This document shows positions 6,853 to 15,075 of a DNA stretch of 64,000 nt, one piece after another. Location of the stretch: assembly GCF_049341845.1 (NCBI RefSeq), contig NZ_JBMPIT010000004.1, positions 186,001 through 250,000 on the forward strand, given 5' to 3'. The notes under the pieces were generated by a model. The model had not been told where the DNA came from and searched no databases. It worked only from the letters and a program-made list of their open reading frames with translations. Each line of letters opens with the position of its first letter. Position 1 is the first letter of the stretch. The translations under genes were made by a program, and so were the position numbers. Source of the DNA: Curtobacterium guangdongense (GTDB taxonomy: Bacteria; Actinomycetota; Actinomycetes; Actinomycetales; Microbacteriaceae).

Positions 6853-9800
6853 CGCTCCGGCTCAGCCTGCAGGACGCGACCTTCGTGGTCGACGCGACCG
6901 ACGTCACGAGCGTCGCCGAGGTGGCGGCCGGACTCGGGGTCGACCCGGCCTCGATCGCGCCTGGTGCCGCTCCGGAGACGTCGCTGGCCGACGCCGGGAT
7001 CCTGAACGGGTCGACGCTCCCCGCCCGGGCACCGAGCGAACTGCCCCCGGGGCGACCGCGGCTCGAGGTCGTCGGCGGACCGTTCTCCGGCGAGACCGTG
7101 CCGCTGCCCCTCGACGGACCGCTGCGCATCGGCAGCTCCGGCGCCATGGAGCTCTGTGTCGCCGACCCGTTCCTGCGGCCGCACCACGCGACCATCGCGC
7201 TCGACCACGGTTCACCGGAGAGCACCCCCACGCCCGCGATGCCCGGTCCGCTGCGCGCCGTGCTCAGCGTGATGGACGAAGCCGACGGCGTCGTCGTGAA
7301 CGGCCGGGCCGTCACGGGGACCGCGGACATCGTCCCCGCCGACGTCGTGCAGATCGGCAGCTCGGTGTTCCGCATCGGCATCGAGCCCTACGTCGACGCC
7401 GACCTGGCACCCGACGAGGTCGGCATGCGCGGCTTCAACCGGAGCTCCCGGATCATGCCGCCGGCGACCCCGCCGACCGTCGTGCTGCCCGGCGACCAGC
7501 CCGACGACGTCGACAAGACCCCGATGCCCTGGCTGTCCGCCGTGATCCCGGTGGTCCTCGGCGTGACGATGGCGTTCGTGTTCGCGCGGCCGATCATGCT
7601 CATGATGGCGGCGGCCTCGCCCGTGATGGTCGTCGGCACGTTCCTGACCCAGCGCTCGCGGGCGAAGAAGAAGGGCGTGAAGACGTTCGAGGAGTGGCGG
7701 CAGGACATCGCCGACACCCGGGTCCGCATCGCGCAGCTCGTCCGCGAACAGCGCCTCGACTCCTGGTACCGGAGCGTCGACCCCGTGGTGATCCGCGACA
7801 TCGCCACCCGGCCCCTCGCGCGGCTGTGGGAGCGACGGAAGCGCGATGCGGACGCCCTGCACGTGCGGGTCGGCGTCGCCGAGGTCCCGCTGCAGGCGAA
7901 CTTCCAGGGCGGCAAGGCGAAGAACGCCTCCCCGCACCACGTCGGCGTCGCACCGGCTCCGGTGGACGTCGACCTGGCGGCAGGGGTCGTCGGTATCGCG
8001 GGGCCCGGCGACGTGACCCGCGCACTCGTCCGGTCGATGCTCGCCGCGGTCGCCACCCTCCGTTCGCCCCGTGACACCCGCATCGTCGTGGTCTGCGGGG
8101 ACGAGGACGCCAGCAGGTGGGAGTGGGCCCAGTGGCTCCCCCACACCCAGCAGGCCGAGGACGGCGCCTTCGCGCTCATCGGCAACACCGACGACGCCCG
8201 ACGGGAGCGCATCCGCGAGCTCGCCGCGCTCGTGCAGACCCGCTCGCGTGCCGGTTCCACCGTCAGCGCACGGGACTTCGACACCGACGTGGTGCTCGTC
8301 GTCGACGGCGCCCGCGAGTACCGGACACTGCCGGGCATGGTGCAGGTGCTCGAGCAGGGGGCACTCGTCGGCGTGCACGTCGTCGCGATCGACAGCGACC
8401 GCGCCCGCCTGCCCGAGGAGTCCCGCACCGTCGTGGCCGTCGACCCCGACGACCGCTCGCTCGCGCGGCTGGAGTCGGACGCGGAGTACCACGCGTCCGT
8501 GCTCCTCGACGGGCTGTCCGTCCCCACCGCCGAGCGCATCGCCCGCAGCCTGTGCTCGATCCGCCACGTCTCCGGCGTCGGCGACGAGGGCATGCTGCCG
8601 ACGAGCGTCCGCTACGTGGACCTGCTCGGCGTCGACCTCGACGACCCGGCGCCGATCGTCGCCAGGTGGCAGCGCTCGCCGCGGCGGACGCACGTCGTCG
8701 TCGGGGCGGGCGCGGACGGCGAGTTCGCGATCGACATCGCCGCGGACGGCCCGCACGCCCTCGTCGCCGGCACGACGGGCTCCGGCAAGTCGGAGTTCCT
8801 GCAGGCACTCGTCGTGTCGCTCGCGATGGCGAACCGCCCGGACGCACTCAACTTCGTGCTCGTCGACTACAAGGGCGCCTCGGCGTTCGCGGACTGCTCC
8901 CGCCTGCCGCACACCGTCGGCATGGTGACGAACCTCGACGCCCGTGAGACCGAGCGCGCCCTGACCTCGCTCGACGCCGAGCTGAAGCGCCGCGAGACGG
9001 TGCTGCGCCTGCCGGAGCTCGGCGTGAAGGACGTCGACGCCGCGTGGTCGAAGGACCCGGACGCCGCCGCCCGCAACGGCCTGGCGCGGCTGATGATCGT
9101 CATCGACGAGTTCGCCGAGCTGAAGACCGAGCACCCGGACTTCATCGACGGACTCGTGCGCATCGCCCGCGTCGGCCGGTCCCTCGGCGTGCACCTCGTC
9201 CTCGCGACGCAGCGTCCGTCCGGGGTGATCACGCCCGAGATGCAGTCGAACATCAACCTCCGCGTGGCGCTCCGCGTGACCGACCGCGCCGACTCCACCG
9301 ACGTGCTCGGCTCCCCCGAAGCGGCGCTCATCAGCCAGGCCACCCCCGGTCGCGGCTTCGTGCGGGCCGGTCTCGGCGCCATGCCCAGCGGGTTCCAGAC
9401 CGCCCGCGTCGCTGGCATCCGCCAGGGCGTGCAGCGGGTCCAGCGGCAGCTGCCGAAGATCGCCCCCGTGGACTGGGAGGGCGTCGGGTACGCCCCGCGT
9501 TTCCCGGTCCGCAGGCACGCGGCAGCGCCCGTCGACTACGACGACACGGACCTCCGCGCGCTCGTCGACGTCGTCACCAGGGCGACCGAGTCGCTCGGCA
9601 TCCCGAAGAACTCCTCGCCCTGGCTGGTGCCGTTGCCGTCGCTCCTGCCGCTGTCGCAGGTCGCGGGCGGAGCGGGTGCGCCCACGACGATCACGCTCGG
9701 CATCGAGGATGTCCCCGGCCAGCAGACCCAGCGCCCGCTGACGTGGGAACTCGAGGCGGGGACACACCTGATGTTCCTCGGCGGGGCGCTGTCCGGCCGG

Positions 9801-11177
9801 ACCACCGCGCTCCGGACCGTCCTCGCGCAGGCCGTCGAGCGGATGAGCCCGGACGACCTGCACCTGTACGTGATCGACCACGGCAACGGCGGGATGCTGC
9901 CCCTCGCGCAGGCCCCGCACACCGGCGCCGTCGTCACCCCGCTCGAACCCGCACGGCTCCCGCGCCTGATGGACCGGCTGATCGAGGAGCTCGCCCGCCG
10001 CCAGGGCGTGCTCTCCCGCGCGGCCGTCGGCACCATCGTCGAGCAGCGCCGGGCGCACCCCGAGGACGCACTGCCGTACGTCGTCGTCGCCGTCGACGGG
10101 TGGGACCGCGCCACGAGCTCGATGCAGCCGGAGGACCTGCTGCCGATCCGCGAGCAGATGACCCGGGTCCTGCGCGAAGGACCCGCAGCCGGCATCCGCG
10201 TCGTCGTCACCGGTGACAAGACCGTCGCCGCCGACCGGATCGCCGGGTTCATCAGCGACCAGTACGTGCTCCCGATGCGCGACGTGAACGACTACCGCGG
10301 CGCCGGGGTGATGGTCCGAGAACTCCCCGAGACCGTCCCCGCCGGGCGCGTGTTCTTCGGCGCGACCGTCCGTGAGGCCCAGCTCGCCGTCCTCGGCCAG
10401 GACGCCTCCGCCGAGGCCCAGGCGGCCGCGCTCCGCGGCACGGTCTCCGCCGCCGTCGAGCGGTGGACGGACACCGCCGGGCAGGACCCGTTCCGCGTCG
10501 ACGCCCTGCCGTCCCGCATCTCCCTCGCCGAGGCGCAGGACCTCCCCGTCGCCACCGGCCACCCCGTCGACGGCCCCACCGCCGGCGTCGGCGGCGACGA
10601 GCTCGCCCGCATCACGCTGGACTGGCCGGTAGCCGGCGGGTTCCAGGTCGTCGGCGAGCGCGGCACCGGCCGGTCCACCGCGCTCACCTCGCTCGCGCAC
10701 CAGCTCGTCTGGGCGGGCAAGCCCGTCATCGCGGTCGCGACGAAGCCCTCCGTGTTCCAGACCTGGGCGCAGGAGGCGGACGTGCCGCTCCTCACCGACC
10801 CGATGGGGTTCATGGACCTCGGGCCGGCGATCGGCCGGTACGAGGACCCGGCCGAACTCATCACCGTGCTCATCGACGACGCCGAGCTGGTGTCGAACAC
10901 CCCGCTCGAGAACTCACTGATGGGCGACCGCGCACGCTTCGTGTTCGTCGTCGCGACCAACCCGGACGCCGCTGCGAAGACCTTCAGCGGCCCGTACGGG
11001 GAGGTCCGACGCACCCAGGAGGGCATGATCCTCTCGCCCTCCAGCGCCCTGCAGGGGACCCAGCTGTTCGGGCAGAAAGTGCCGAAGTGGATGGTCGGAC
11101 GCCAGCCCGCCGGAGGCGGCGCGATCCACCGCCGCGGCGAGTGGACGCAGGTGCAGGTGCCCGACCCGGCCGCCTGA
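6849..11177 (+). CDS. essC: Type VII secretion motor ATPase (EssC/EccC family) with N-terminal FHA domain
   Basis: 1442 residues, the size of firmicute EssC. An N-terminal beta-rich stretch (1-60) precedes an FHA domain (about 70-185), two closely spaced membrane segments (about 225-262), and three FtsK/SpoIIIE-type ATPase modules. ATPase 1 is canonical: Walker A GTTGSGKS near 641-648 and Walker B LMIVIDEF near 747. ATPases 2 and 3 are degenerate (GGALSGRTT near 976, GERGTGRST near 1270), as is usual in this family. An FHA-EssC in one chain is the T7SSb (Bacillus/Staphylococcus) layout rather than the split mycobacterial EccCa/EccCb. It powers export of WXG100-type substrates at the membrane. 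Confidence 0.93.
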   Translation: MTLRLSLQDATFVVDATDVTSVAEVAAGLGVDPASIAPGAAPETSLADAGILNGSTLPARAPSELPPGRPRLEVVGGPFSGETVPLPLDGPLRIGSSGAMELCVADPFLRPHHATIALDHGSPESTPTPAMPGPLRAVLSVMDEADGVVVNGRAVTGTADIVPADVVQIGSSVFRIGIEPYVDADLAPDEVGMRGFNRSSRIMPPATPPTVVLPGDQPDDVDKTPMPWLSAVIPVVLGVTMAFVFARPIMLMMAAASPVMVVGTFLTQRSRAKKKGVKTFEEWRQDIADTRVRIAQLVREQRLDSWYRSVDPVVIRDIATRPLARLWERRKRDADALHVRVGVAEVPLQANFQGGKAKNASPHHVGVAPAPVDVDLAAGVVGIAGPGDVTRALVRSMLAAVATLRSPRDTRIVVVCGDEDASRWEWAQWLPHTQQAEDGAFALIGNTDDARRERIRELAALVQTRSRAGSTVSARDFDTDVVLVVDGAREYRTLPGMVQVLEQGALVGVHVVAIDSDRARLPEESRTVVAVDPDDRSLARLESDAEYHASVLLDGLSVPTAERIARSLCSIRHVSGVGDEGMLPTSVRYVDLLGVDLDDPAPIVARWQRSPRRTHVVVGAGADGEFAIDIAADGPHALVAGTTGSGKSEFLQALVVSLAMANRPDALNFVLVDYKGASAFADCSRLPHTVGMVTNLDARETERALTSLDAELKRRETVLRLPELGVKDVDAAWSKDPDAAARNGLARLMIVIDEFAELKTEHPDFIDGLVRIARVGRSLGVHLVLATQRPSGVITPEMQSNINLRVALRVTDRADSTDVLGSPEAALISQATPGRGFVRAGLGAMPSGFQTARVAGIRQGVQRVQRQLPKIAPVDWEGVGYAPRFPVRRHAAAPVDYDDTDLRALVDVVTRATESLGIPKNSSPWLVPLPSLLPLSQVAGGAGAPTTITLGIEDVPGQQTQRPLTWELEAGTHLMFLGGALSGRTTALRTVLAQAVERMSPDDLHLYVIDHGNGGMLPLAQAPHTGAVVTPLEPARLPRLMDRLIEELARRQGVLSRAAVGTIVEQRRAHPEDALPYVVVAVDGWDRATSSMQPEDLLPIREQMTRVLREGPAAGIRVVVTGDKTVAADRIAGFISDQYVLPMRDVNDYRGAGVMVRELPETVPAGRVFFGATVREAQLAVLGQDASAEAQAAALRGTVSAAVERWTDTAGQDPFRVDALPSRISLAEAQDLPVATGHPVDGPTAGVGGDELARITLDWPVAGGFQVVGERGTGRSTALTSLAHQLVWAGKPVIAVATKPSVFQTWAQEADVPLLTDPMGFMDLGPAIGRYEDPAELITVLIDDAELVSNTPLENSLMGDRARFVFVVATNPDAAAKTFSGPYGEVRRTQEGMILSPSSALQGTQLFGQKVPKWMVGRQPAGGGAIHRRGEWTQVQVPDPAA

Positions 11178-11217
11178 CGGGCGTGGGCTGTCCGTGCCGG
11201 GTGATCGGAGCCTCCCG

Positions 11218-11223
11218 TAGGCT
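11218..11223 (+). promoter_or_regulatory. Putative -10 hexamer (TAGGCT) before the FHA gene
   Basis: TAGGCT lies 36 bases before the ATG at 11260, leaving a short leader with GGGGGA as ribosome binding site. The dispersed motif GAGCCTCC (11208-11215) is directly upstream. Confidence 0.4.
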
Positions 11224-11259
11224 GTGACGCTGGAAGCGCGAGACGGGGGATGACGACGG

Positions 11260-11829
11260 ATGGCTGCACGCTGCTCGTACTGCGGAGCCGAGCTCCGGCC
11301 GAACAGCATGTTCTGCCTGTCGTGCGGCCAGCTCGCCACCGGTGGACGGCGCTCGACGCCCGCCCCGGTGAGCGACACGTCCGAGGTGCCGCCGCAGCCG
11401 TCGGCGTCCGTCCCGCCGCCGCCCGCTGCTCCGTCCCGTCCGTCGCCGGGTCCCACCGACGGACTGGAGGCCCGGATCGCCGCCGCCCCGCCGGTCGCCG
11501 CACCCGGTCTGCCGCAGCTCGTCTTCACCACCGGACAGACGCTGGTGGTGCGGGAGGGCACCGTGCTGGTCGGTCGGCGTCCGGAGGACATCGCGGCTGC
11601 CGAAGGCGCTGCTGCGTTCGCGCTGGACGACCCGGACCGGTCGATGTCGCGGGTGCACGCGGCGGTGGTGTTCGGGCCGTCGGGGTTGCGCGTGGTTGAT
11701 CGTGGATCGGGCAACGGGACCGTGCTCCGGCGAGGGGACCGGGAGGACCGGTGTCCGGAGGGGTTGCCCGTGGAGCTCGTGCCGGGGGACGAGCTGTGGT
11801 TCGGGTCGGTGGGGGCGCGGGTCCGGTGA
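11260..11829 (+). CDS. Zinc-ribbon and FHA-domain protein
   Basis: 189 residues. Residues 5-22 form a four-Cys zinc ribbon (CSYCGAEL..FCLSCG). A Pro/Ser-rich linker follows, then an FHA domain from about residue 95 with the SRVHA motif near 134 and DRGSGNGT near 151, the phosphothreonine-binding loops. FHA proteins are frequent partners of type VII systems and of Ser/Thr kinases; no kinase is in this window. The stop overlaps the next start by one base (TGATG). Probably cytoplasmic regulation of the EssC machine. Confidence 0.85.
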   Translation: MAARCSYCGAELRPNSMFCLSCGQLATGGRRSTPAPVSDTSEVPPQPSASVPPPPAAPSRPSPGPTDGLEARIAAAPPVAAPGLPQLVFTTGQTLVVREGTVLVGRRPEDIAAAEGAAAFALDDPDRSMSRVHAAVVFGPSGLRVVDRGSGNGTVLRRGDREDRCPEGLPVELVPGDELWFGSVGARVR

Positions 11830-12626
11830 TGCCCCCGGAGGTCGAGCGCCAGTGGGTCGAGTTCTTCGCCGCGGACGGGCGCCAGACGGTGACCTCGGAC
11901 CCCGACGCGTACGCGCGGATCCGTCGGAACACGACCATCTCGGTCGCGGTCTCCGCCGCGGTGGGAGCCGTGCTGGTGGTGCTGGCCCTGTGGGTCGGGC
12001 GCACGTCGTCGATCATCCTCGGGTCGGCGCTGGTCGTCGCCGGAGCCGTGTTCGTCGTCCTCACCCTCCGCAAGGCGCCGGCGCTCCTGCGGCAACAGGC
12101 CGGCGCGCCCGCTGCGACCTACGCGGTCGGCAACGACGGCATCACCCTGCCGGTCGCCCACCTGGAGTGGTCCTCGATCCGAGGCGTGTTCTCGATCGAC
12201 GAGTCCCACGCGGTGGCGTGGTCGCGACGGCGGCGGGGCATCCCCGGCATCGCCGCCCGGTGGGCCGGGCACAACGGGCGGGCCGCGAAGCACCTCGTCC
12301 TCGTCGTCGAGGACGGACGAGCGCTCCGTGATCGCCTCGACCGTCGGTGGCGACGCATCGTCGAGACCTGGCCCGGTGGGCCCGAACCGGCCTTCGGCAC
12401 GATCTGGCTCGACCTCGACACCGTGCTCGCACCCGACGACGTCGGCCGCCTGATCGCTGCGGTGACGGTCCAGGCCGAGGCGCGGGGCATCCAGACGTCC
12501 TGGTCCGACGGCTCTGCAGACTACGTCGAGTACATGGGACGGTTGTCCGGGGTGTTCGACGACACCGAGCGGCCGCCCGTGCCGCAGCGGCGGGACGGGA
12601 ACCCCTTCGGCGACCGCGGGCGCTAG
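11829..12626 (+). CDS. Two-helix membrane protein, paralogue A
   Basis: 265 residues. It begins with a short amphipathic part (RQWVEFFAADGRQTV), has two transmembrane helices near residues 38-57 and 62-82, and then a cytoplasmic alpha/beta part ending in a tail with GNPFGDRGR. It is clearly paralogous to the gene at 13028-13825: same length, a WxxFFA..GR start, a W-(S/T)-S-(I/V)-R-(G/A)-VF motif, a VQA-ARGI motif and a GNPF tail. No known family recognised. The TGATG overlap couples it to the FHA gene. Confidence 0.75.
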   Translation: MPPEVERQWVEFFAADGRQTVTSDPDAYARIRRNTTISVAVSAAVGAVLVVLALWVGRTSSIILGSALVVAGAVFVVLTLRKAPALLRQQAGAPAATYAVGNDGITLPVAHLEWSSIRGVFSIDESHAVAWSRRRRGIPGIAARWAGHNGRAAKHLVLVVEDGRALRDRLDRRWRRIVETWPGGPEPAFGTIWLDLDTVLAPDDVGRLIAAVTVQAEARGIQTSWSDGSADYVEYMGRLSGVFDDTERPPVPQRRDGNPFGDRGR

Positions 12627-12629
12627 GCT
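12624..12629 (+). promoter_or_regulatory. Putative -10 hexamer (TAGGCT) overlapping the upstream stop codon
   Basis: The TAG stop of the preceding gene forms the first half of TAGGCT. The next gene starts at GTG 12685, leaving a leader of about 50 bases. Confidence 0.35.
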
Positions 12630-12684
12630 GATCGGCGCGCGACGGGACCGCGCACTCGATCCGGGGAACCGAGGGGACGACGAC

Positions 12685-13014
12685 GTGGCTGACGCTCTCG
12701 CCGAACGCTGCACGATGCTGGGTGGGCCGGTGATCGGCCTCATGCAGGCCGTGATGGGCAGCCAGGTCAACCCGGTCCGGTTCGTGGAGGTCATCGAGCG
12801 GACGCGGGAGATCCAGCGGATCGTCGCGCGCGGGACGGACGGCATCGACGACCCCGCGTACGAGCGATGGGCCGCGACCGCTCCGGTCGTGCTCGAGGAG
12901 ATCATCGACGGCGCCGAGCACCGCGACCGCGAGCGTGTCTGGGCAGCGTTCTCGGACCCGGAGCGCGGGTTGAACGCGCTGGCCGCCGCATGCACCGGAC
13001 AACCCGGCTGGTAA
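12685..13014 (+). CDS. Small protein of the secretion island, unknown function
   Basis: 109 residues from GTG 12685 with GAGGGGA as ribosome binding site. Soluble, mostly helical by composition, no WXG motif, no membrane segment. A central run VNPVRFVEVIERTREIQRIVARG looks helical. It sits between the two membrane-protein paralogues, 13 bases before the second, so it likely belongs to the same machine, perhaps as a chaperone or adaptor. No family recognised. Confidence 0.6.
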   Translation: MADALAERCTMLGGPVIGLMQAVMGSQVNPVRFVEVIERTREIQRIVARGTDGIDDPAYERWAATAPVVLEEIIDGAEHRDRERVWAAFSDPERGLNALAAACTGQPGW

Positions 13015-13027
13015 CGAGAGGACGACA

Positions 13028-13825
13028 GTGGACGACGCCACCCGGCAGAGCTGGCAGGGATTCTTCGCGCAGGAGGGCCGTTTCGACGTGCACTACGACG
13101 CCGAACGGTTCCGCAAGATCGAACGCAAGAACCTACGGGATGCGGTGCTGCTCATCGTGCTCGTCGTCGTGGTGCTCGCGCTCGCGCTGTTCTGGGGCCG
13201 GCCCGGTCCGGTCGTCCTGGGCGCCTTGCTCTTCATCGTCGGGGGGATTCTCGCCCTCGTGCTCCTCCGGCGGCGGCTCTCGCTCCTGCGGCCTGCCGGA
13301 GGCTCCCCTGGCCTGCTCCTCGGTGTCTCGAACCTCGGTCTGCACACGCCGCTCGTGCCGCTCATCGACTGGACGAGCGTGCGGGCCGTCTTCGCAGTCG
13401 ACGAGTCCGCACGGATGGCTGAAAAGCGCGGACAGCGGAACATGATGGGGACCGCTGAACAGTGGGCAACGGGCAACGGCAAGGCCAGCAGGCACCTGTG
13501 GTTCCTGCTCGAGGACGCCCCCGCCCTCCGCGCACAGGTCACCGACCAGCGCTGGGCGAAGGGATTCGAGACCTTCACGAACGTCAACGGGCCGGCGTTC
13601 GCGCAGTACATCCTCGACCTCGACTCGGTTCTGTCCGTGGACGACTCGAGGAAGATCATGGCAGCGGTCGTCGTCCAAGCGCAGGCACGTGGCATCCATG
13701 CCGTGGAGTCGCTCGGTGCGTCCGACTTCACCGAGTACGCGAGCATGCTGAGCGGCGTCACCGTCGACGGGGTCGTCCCGCCGAAGCCGGAAGGCGTCAC
13801 CGGGAACCCGTTCGCCACCCGGTAG
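13028..13825 (+). CDS. Two-helix membrane protein, paralogue B
   Basis: 265 residues from GTG 13028 with GAGAGGA as ribosome binding site. Same architecture as paralogue A: WQGFFAQEGR near the start, two transmembrane helices near residues 38-57 and 62-80, a soluble part with VVVQAQARGI, and a tail ending GNPFATR. The pair may form a hetero-oligomeric membrane component standing in for the missing Ecc or Ess membrane proteins. That is inference from position and copy number, not homology. Confidence 0.75.
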   Translation: MDDATRQSWQGFFAQEGRFDVHYDAERFRKIERKNLRDAVLLIVLVVVVLALALFWGRPGPVVLGALLFIVGGILALVLLRRRLSLLRPAGGSPGLLLGVSNLGLHTPLVPLIDWTSVRAVFAVDESARMAEKRGQRNMMGTAEQWATGNGKASRHLWFLLEDAPALRAQVTDQRWAKGFETFTNVNGPAFAQYILDLDSVLSVDDSRKIMAAVVVQAQARGIHAVESLGASDFTEYASMLSGVTVDGVVPPKPEGVTGNPFATR

Positions 13826-13902
13826 TCGTCGATGCATCCGCATTGATGGTCGACGGATCCTCACCGCACGGCGTACGCTCCGTTGCAGAGCAAAGCATCC
13901 GT

Positions 13903-13908
13903 TAGGCT
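13903..13908 (+). promoter_or_regulatory. Putative promoter of the WXG100/toxin operon (TAGGCT)
   Basis: TAGGCT with TTGCAG about 14 bases upstream (13883-13888), a short spacing. The leader to the ATG at 14001 would be about 85 bases and ends in a strong ribosome binding site (TTGGAGGAA). Confidence 0.45.
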
Positions 13909-14000
13909 GCTGCCGTCTGCCCCTCGGAAGAGGGACAGGACCAATCGGGGGGTAGGTCGTTCGATCGCCCCAGGACACACGTGTGTTTCTTGGAGGAACC

Positions 14001-14291
14001 ATGGCGGACATCCGCGTCACTTCGGAGTCGCTCTCAGGCGTCTCGAACCAGCTCCAGTCCGGCTCGCAGTCGATCGAGTCGCAGCTGCAGAACCTCAAGT
14101 CGCTCGTCGACGGCCTCGTCGGCGGCGACTGGTCGGGCGCGGCGTCCGGCTCGTTCCAGGACCTCTACCAGCAGTGGGACCAGTCGGCAGTCCAGCTGAA
14201 GGAATCCCTCGCCGGCATCAGCCAGCTGCTCTCCCGCGCGGCGCTGTCGTACGAGGAGTCGGAGAACTCGATCTCGGGCACCTTCCGCTGA
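14001..14291 (+). CDS. WXG100-family protein (EsxA-like)
   Basis: 96 residues from the ATG at 14001, preceded by TTGGAGGAA. Two long helices flank the turn DWSGAAS near residue 43, the W-x-G signature of WXG100 substrates, and the length is typical. Such proteins form helical-hairpin dimers and are exported through EssC/EccC. The C-terminal part (YEESENSIS) contains the kind of Y-x-x-x-D/E signal known for this family. It heads the toxin operon and has the best ribosome binding site of the group, so it is probably the most abundant product. Confidence 0.92.
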   Translation: MADIRVTSESLSGVSNQLQSGSQSIESQLQNLKSLVDGLVGGDWSGAASGSFQDLYQQWDQSAVQLKESLAGISQLLSRAALSYEESENSISGTFR

Positions 14292-14305
14292 TCGACGACC
14301 ACTGA

Positions 14306-14337
14306 CGGCGAGCCGTTCCCCCGGGAACGGCTCGCCG
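14306..14337 (+). terminator. Hairpin between the first and second WXG100 genes
   Basis: Perfect 15-base arms (CGGCGAGCCGTTCCC and complement) with a two-base loop, starting 14 bases after the EsxA-like stop and ending 20 bases before the next ATG. There is no T-run, so it may be a partial terminator or an mRNA-stabilising hairpin that makes the first gene more abundant than the rest. Confidence 0.6.
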
Positions 14338-14356
14338 CTCCAGCAGGGGGAACGAA

Positions 14357-14767
14357 ATGGTGCAGTACCGGGTCCGACCGGAGAGCCTCGGCGAAGTCGC
14401 CCAGATGCTCCGCTCCGTGGTCGCGACGTTCGACGGACACATCTCCGAGACGGACGCAGCGGTGCGGAACGTGGTCGACACCGCCTGGAAGGGCGAGGAC
14501 GCGACCGCCTTCCAGAGCACCTGGGGCGAGTTCCAGGCGAGCTCGGCGGTGCTCCGGGGTGTCCTGGAGAGCCTCGCCGTCCGCCTCATGAGCGCGGAGA
14601 CGGCGTACCACGGCAACGAGACCTCGCTCGGCGGCGCCTTCGCCGACACCCGGAGCCAGCTCACCCCGCAGACGGCGCGCGACAAAGCCGGTCTGTCTGA
14701 CCGGGTCACGGCCGACGAACAGCGCGCTGAAGCGGTCTGGACCGACCTCGAGGAGGACCGCACGTGA
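14357..14767 (+). CDS. WXG100-like protein with extended C-terminus
   Basis: 136 residues, about 35 longer than a standard WXG100 protein. The turn is AWKGEDATAF near residue 50 and the second helix ends with YHGNE. The extra C-terminal stretch is charged and probably helical. It resembles the small partner proteins encoded before LXG toxins, which bind the toxin's N-terminal domain for targeting. Ribosome binding site AGGGGGAA. The stop overlaps the next gene's GTG by four bases. Confidence 0.8.
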   Translation: MVQYRVRPESLGEVAQMLRSVVATFDGHISETDAAVRNVVDTAWKGEDATAFQSTWGEFQASSAVLRGVLESLAVRLMSAETAYHGNETSLGGAFADTRSQLTPQTARDKAGLSDRVTADEQRAEAVWTDLEEDRT

Positions 14768-15075
14768 GCGACCAGCAGGCGGACATGGAGAGCCTCCGCC
14801 ACCTCGTCGACAGCATGCAACGGCTCCACGACTACTGCGCACTGCTCCAGCAGGGCGCGACCACGTTCGCGTACATCCTGCCGAACGAGTGGCAAGGACC
14901 GGCGATGAGCGCGTTCATCGCCAGCTTCGAGCAGTGGAACGCCGGCGCCGGGGCACTGACGTCGTCCGCGGGCGACCTGCACGAACGCGCCCGTGCGATC
15001 GAGGCCACGTACCAGGCCACCATCGACGCACTCGACCAGTCGTGGTCCAAGTTCCAGGGGGAGATCAGCGGATGA
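14764..15075 (+). CDS. WXG100-like partner protein
   Basis: 103 residues from GTG 14764. The hairpin turn is NEWQGPAMSAF near residue 43, matching W-x-G. It overlaps the previous gene by four bases (GTGA) and the toxin gene by four (ATGA), so translation of partner and toxin is coupled. Likely a dedicated export partner of the toxin. Confidence 0.85.
   Translation: MSDQQADMESLRHLVDSMQRLHDYCALLQQGATTFAYILPNEWQGPAMSAFIASFEQWNAGAGALTSSAGDLHERARAIEATYQATIDALDQSWSKFQGEISG

Noticed and set aside
7212..10700. Very long open frame on the minus strand opposite essC
   Set aside because: High GC keeps antisense frames free of stops. The protein is Arg/His/Asp-rich without domains, and the plus-strand EssC motifs are unmistakable.
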